The translations under genes and the position numbers were made by a program. From Stenotrophomonas maltophilia (GTDB taxonomy: Bacteria > Pseudomonadota > Gammaproteobacteria > Xanthomonadales > Xanthomonadaceae), in contig NZ_CP090423.1 of NCBI RefSeq assembly GCF_023518235.1, forward strand, positions 62,001 through 126,000: DNA of 64,000 nucleotides. Reading direction: 5' to 3'. This document shows, one piece after another, positions 63,491 through 64,000 of this stretch; the first letter of the stretch is position 1; each line of letters starts with the position of its first letter. A model generated the notes under the pieces. The model worked only from the letters and a program-made list of their open reading frames with translations, did no database searches and had not been told where the DNA came from.

Positions 63491-64000
63491 CGTACTCCCC
63501 GATCAGGGCTGGTCCAGGTGGCGCGCTTGCGACGGCGTCGCAGCAGCGCCTTCGGCAACGCCACCAGGGTGGTGGAAAGGCTGATCAGCCAGTACGCCAT
63601 CGGGTACCAGATGACCCAGAAGTAGTTGCGTCCAATCTGTGTTTCGTAACGCCGGTCAATGATCAGACTGCTGGCGAACTGCAGCAGGCAGACCAGCGCC
63701 AGGATCACGCCATGCCACTGAGGAAGCAGGCTGGCGATGTACAGCTGGGGCGGCATCGGGAAGAACTTGCCCAGCACCCACAGCACGACGATGAACAGCA
63801 TCGTGTAGGCCCAGATCACGCTCAGTACGTACTCCAGCAGCACGCCCCACATCCGGCGCTCGCGCCAGTTCAGCAGAGAGCGGGCGTGGCGAAGCATGAC
63901 TTCCACGCCGCCCTGCGCCCAGCGCAGGCGCTGCCGCCACAATCCCTTCAGTGTTTCCGGCATCAGGATGAAGCACAGGGCGTTGGGCTCGTAGCGGATG
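63487..64000 (-). CDS. pgaC: Poly-beta-1,6-N-acetylglucosamine synthase PgaC, C-terminal part
   Basis: The last 170 codons are visible; the start is beyond the right edge. The family-2 glycosyltransferase motif Q-x-x-R-W appears as RQRLRWAQGG, followed by four hydrophobic helices (LLEYVLSVIWAYTMLFIVV, LYIASLLPQWHGVILAL, FWVIWYPMAYWLISL). It ends in a basic RRRRKRATWTSPDRGVR tail. The start codon of pgaD overlaps the stop. Confidence 0.9.
   Translation of the reverse strand, partial: IRYEPNALCFILMPETLKGLWRQRLRWAQGGVEVMLRHARSLLNWRERRMWGVLLEYVLSVIWAYTMLFIVVLWVLGKFFPMPPQLYIASLLPQWHGVILALVCLLQFASSLIIDRRYETQIGRNYFWVIWYPMAYWLISLSTTLVALPKALLRRRRKRATWTSPDRGVR

Overview
The window reads as chromosome of a GC-rich gammaproteobacterium of the Xanthomonadaceae, most likely Stenotrophomonas (S. 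maltophilia group). The reasons are the xanthomonad-type arginine pathway (N-acetylornithine carbamoyltransferase, fused acetylglutamate synthase/kinase, linked proBA), many short GTAG-headed palindromes of the kind described in S. maltophilia, and housekeeping gene orders known from that family. There is no rRNA, CRISPR array, prophage or insertion sequence. Nearly all of it is densely packed core genome.

Layout. 1-6.3 kb: start of an acyl-CoA dehydrogenase, a lipoprotein, a lipocalin, two tandem tRNA-Phe, an NADP-dependent oxidoreductase, an Ada-like DNA repair regulator, a short-chain dehydrogenase and tRNA-Ala. 6.4-10 kb: a three-gene isomerase/hydrolase operon facing a TetR regulator. 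10-19 kb: TonB receptor, DUF4034/Sel1 protein, ribonuclease D, a lipoprotein with an FGE-like domain and an M48 protease. 19-29 kb: queG-xseA diverging from nnr-tsaE-amiC-mutL, then two exported proteins. 29-35 kb: phaR, phaB, gluQ, htpX, suhB, trmJ. 35-38 kb: a PhnD-like binding protein coupled to a membrane GGDEF-EAL enzyme. 38-46 kb: epmB/efp, mtaD-ubiG-mupP plus a squalene-synthase-like gene, and yidD-pyrC-M23 peptidase. 46-51 kb: a DksA with a long histone-H1-like N-terminus, then cysS-sufE-MFS. 52-63 kb: an arginine-proline supra-operon (argF', argG, argE', argB/A fusion, GNAT, argC, argH, yciI, proB, proA). 63-64 kb: pgaD and the end of pgaC for a poly-N-acetylglucosamine exopolysaccharide.

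The genes of the 52-63 kb block together run glutamate to arginine by the acetylated route (acetylornithine to acetylcitrulline to citrulline to argininosuccinate to arginine) and glutamate to the proline precursor. Its leader carries an Arg-codon-rich short frame, a strong terminator and a competing antiterminator, which suggests control by transcription attenuation.

The other main observation is the content of the convergent intergenic gaps (18.8-19.4, 32.8-33.3 and 47.7-48.3 kb). These hold two families of structured repeats beside the GTAG palindromes. One has a conserved 52-54 nt core inside perfect 23-27 bp inverted arms that differ in sequence between copies. The other is a composite repeat of about 190 bp.
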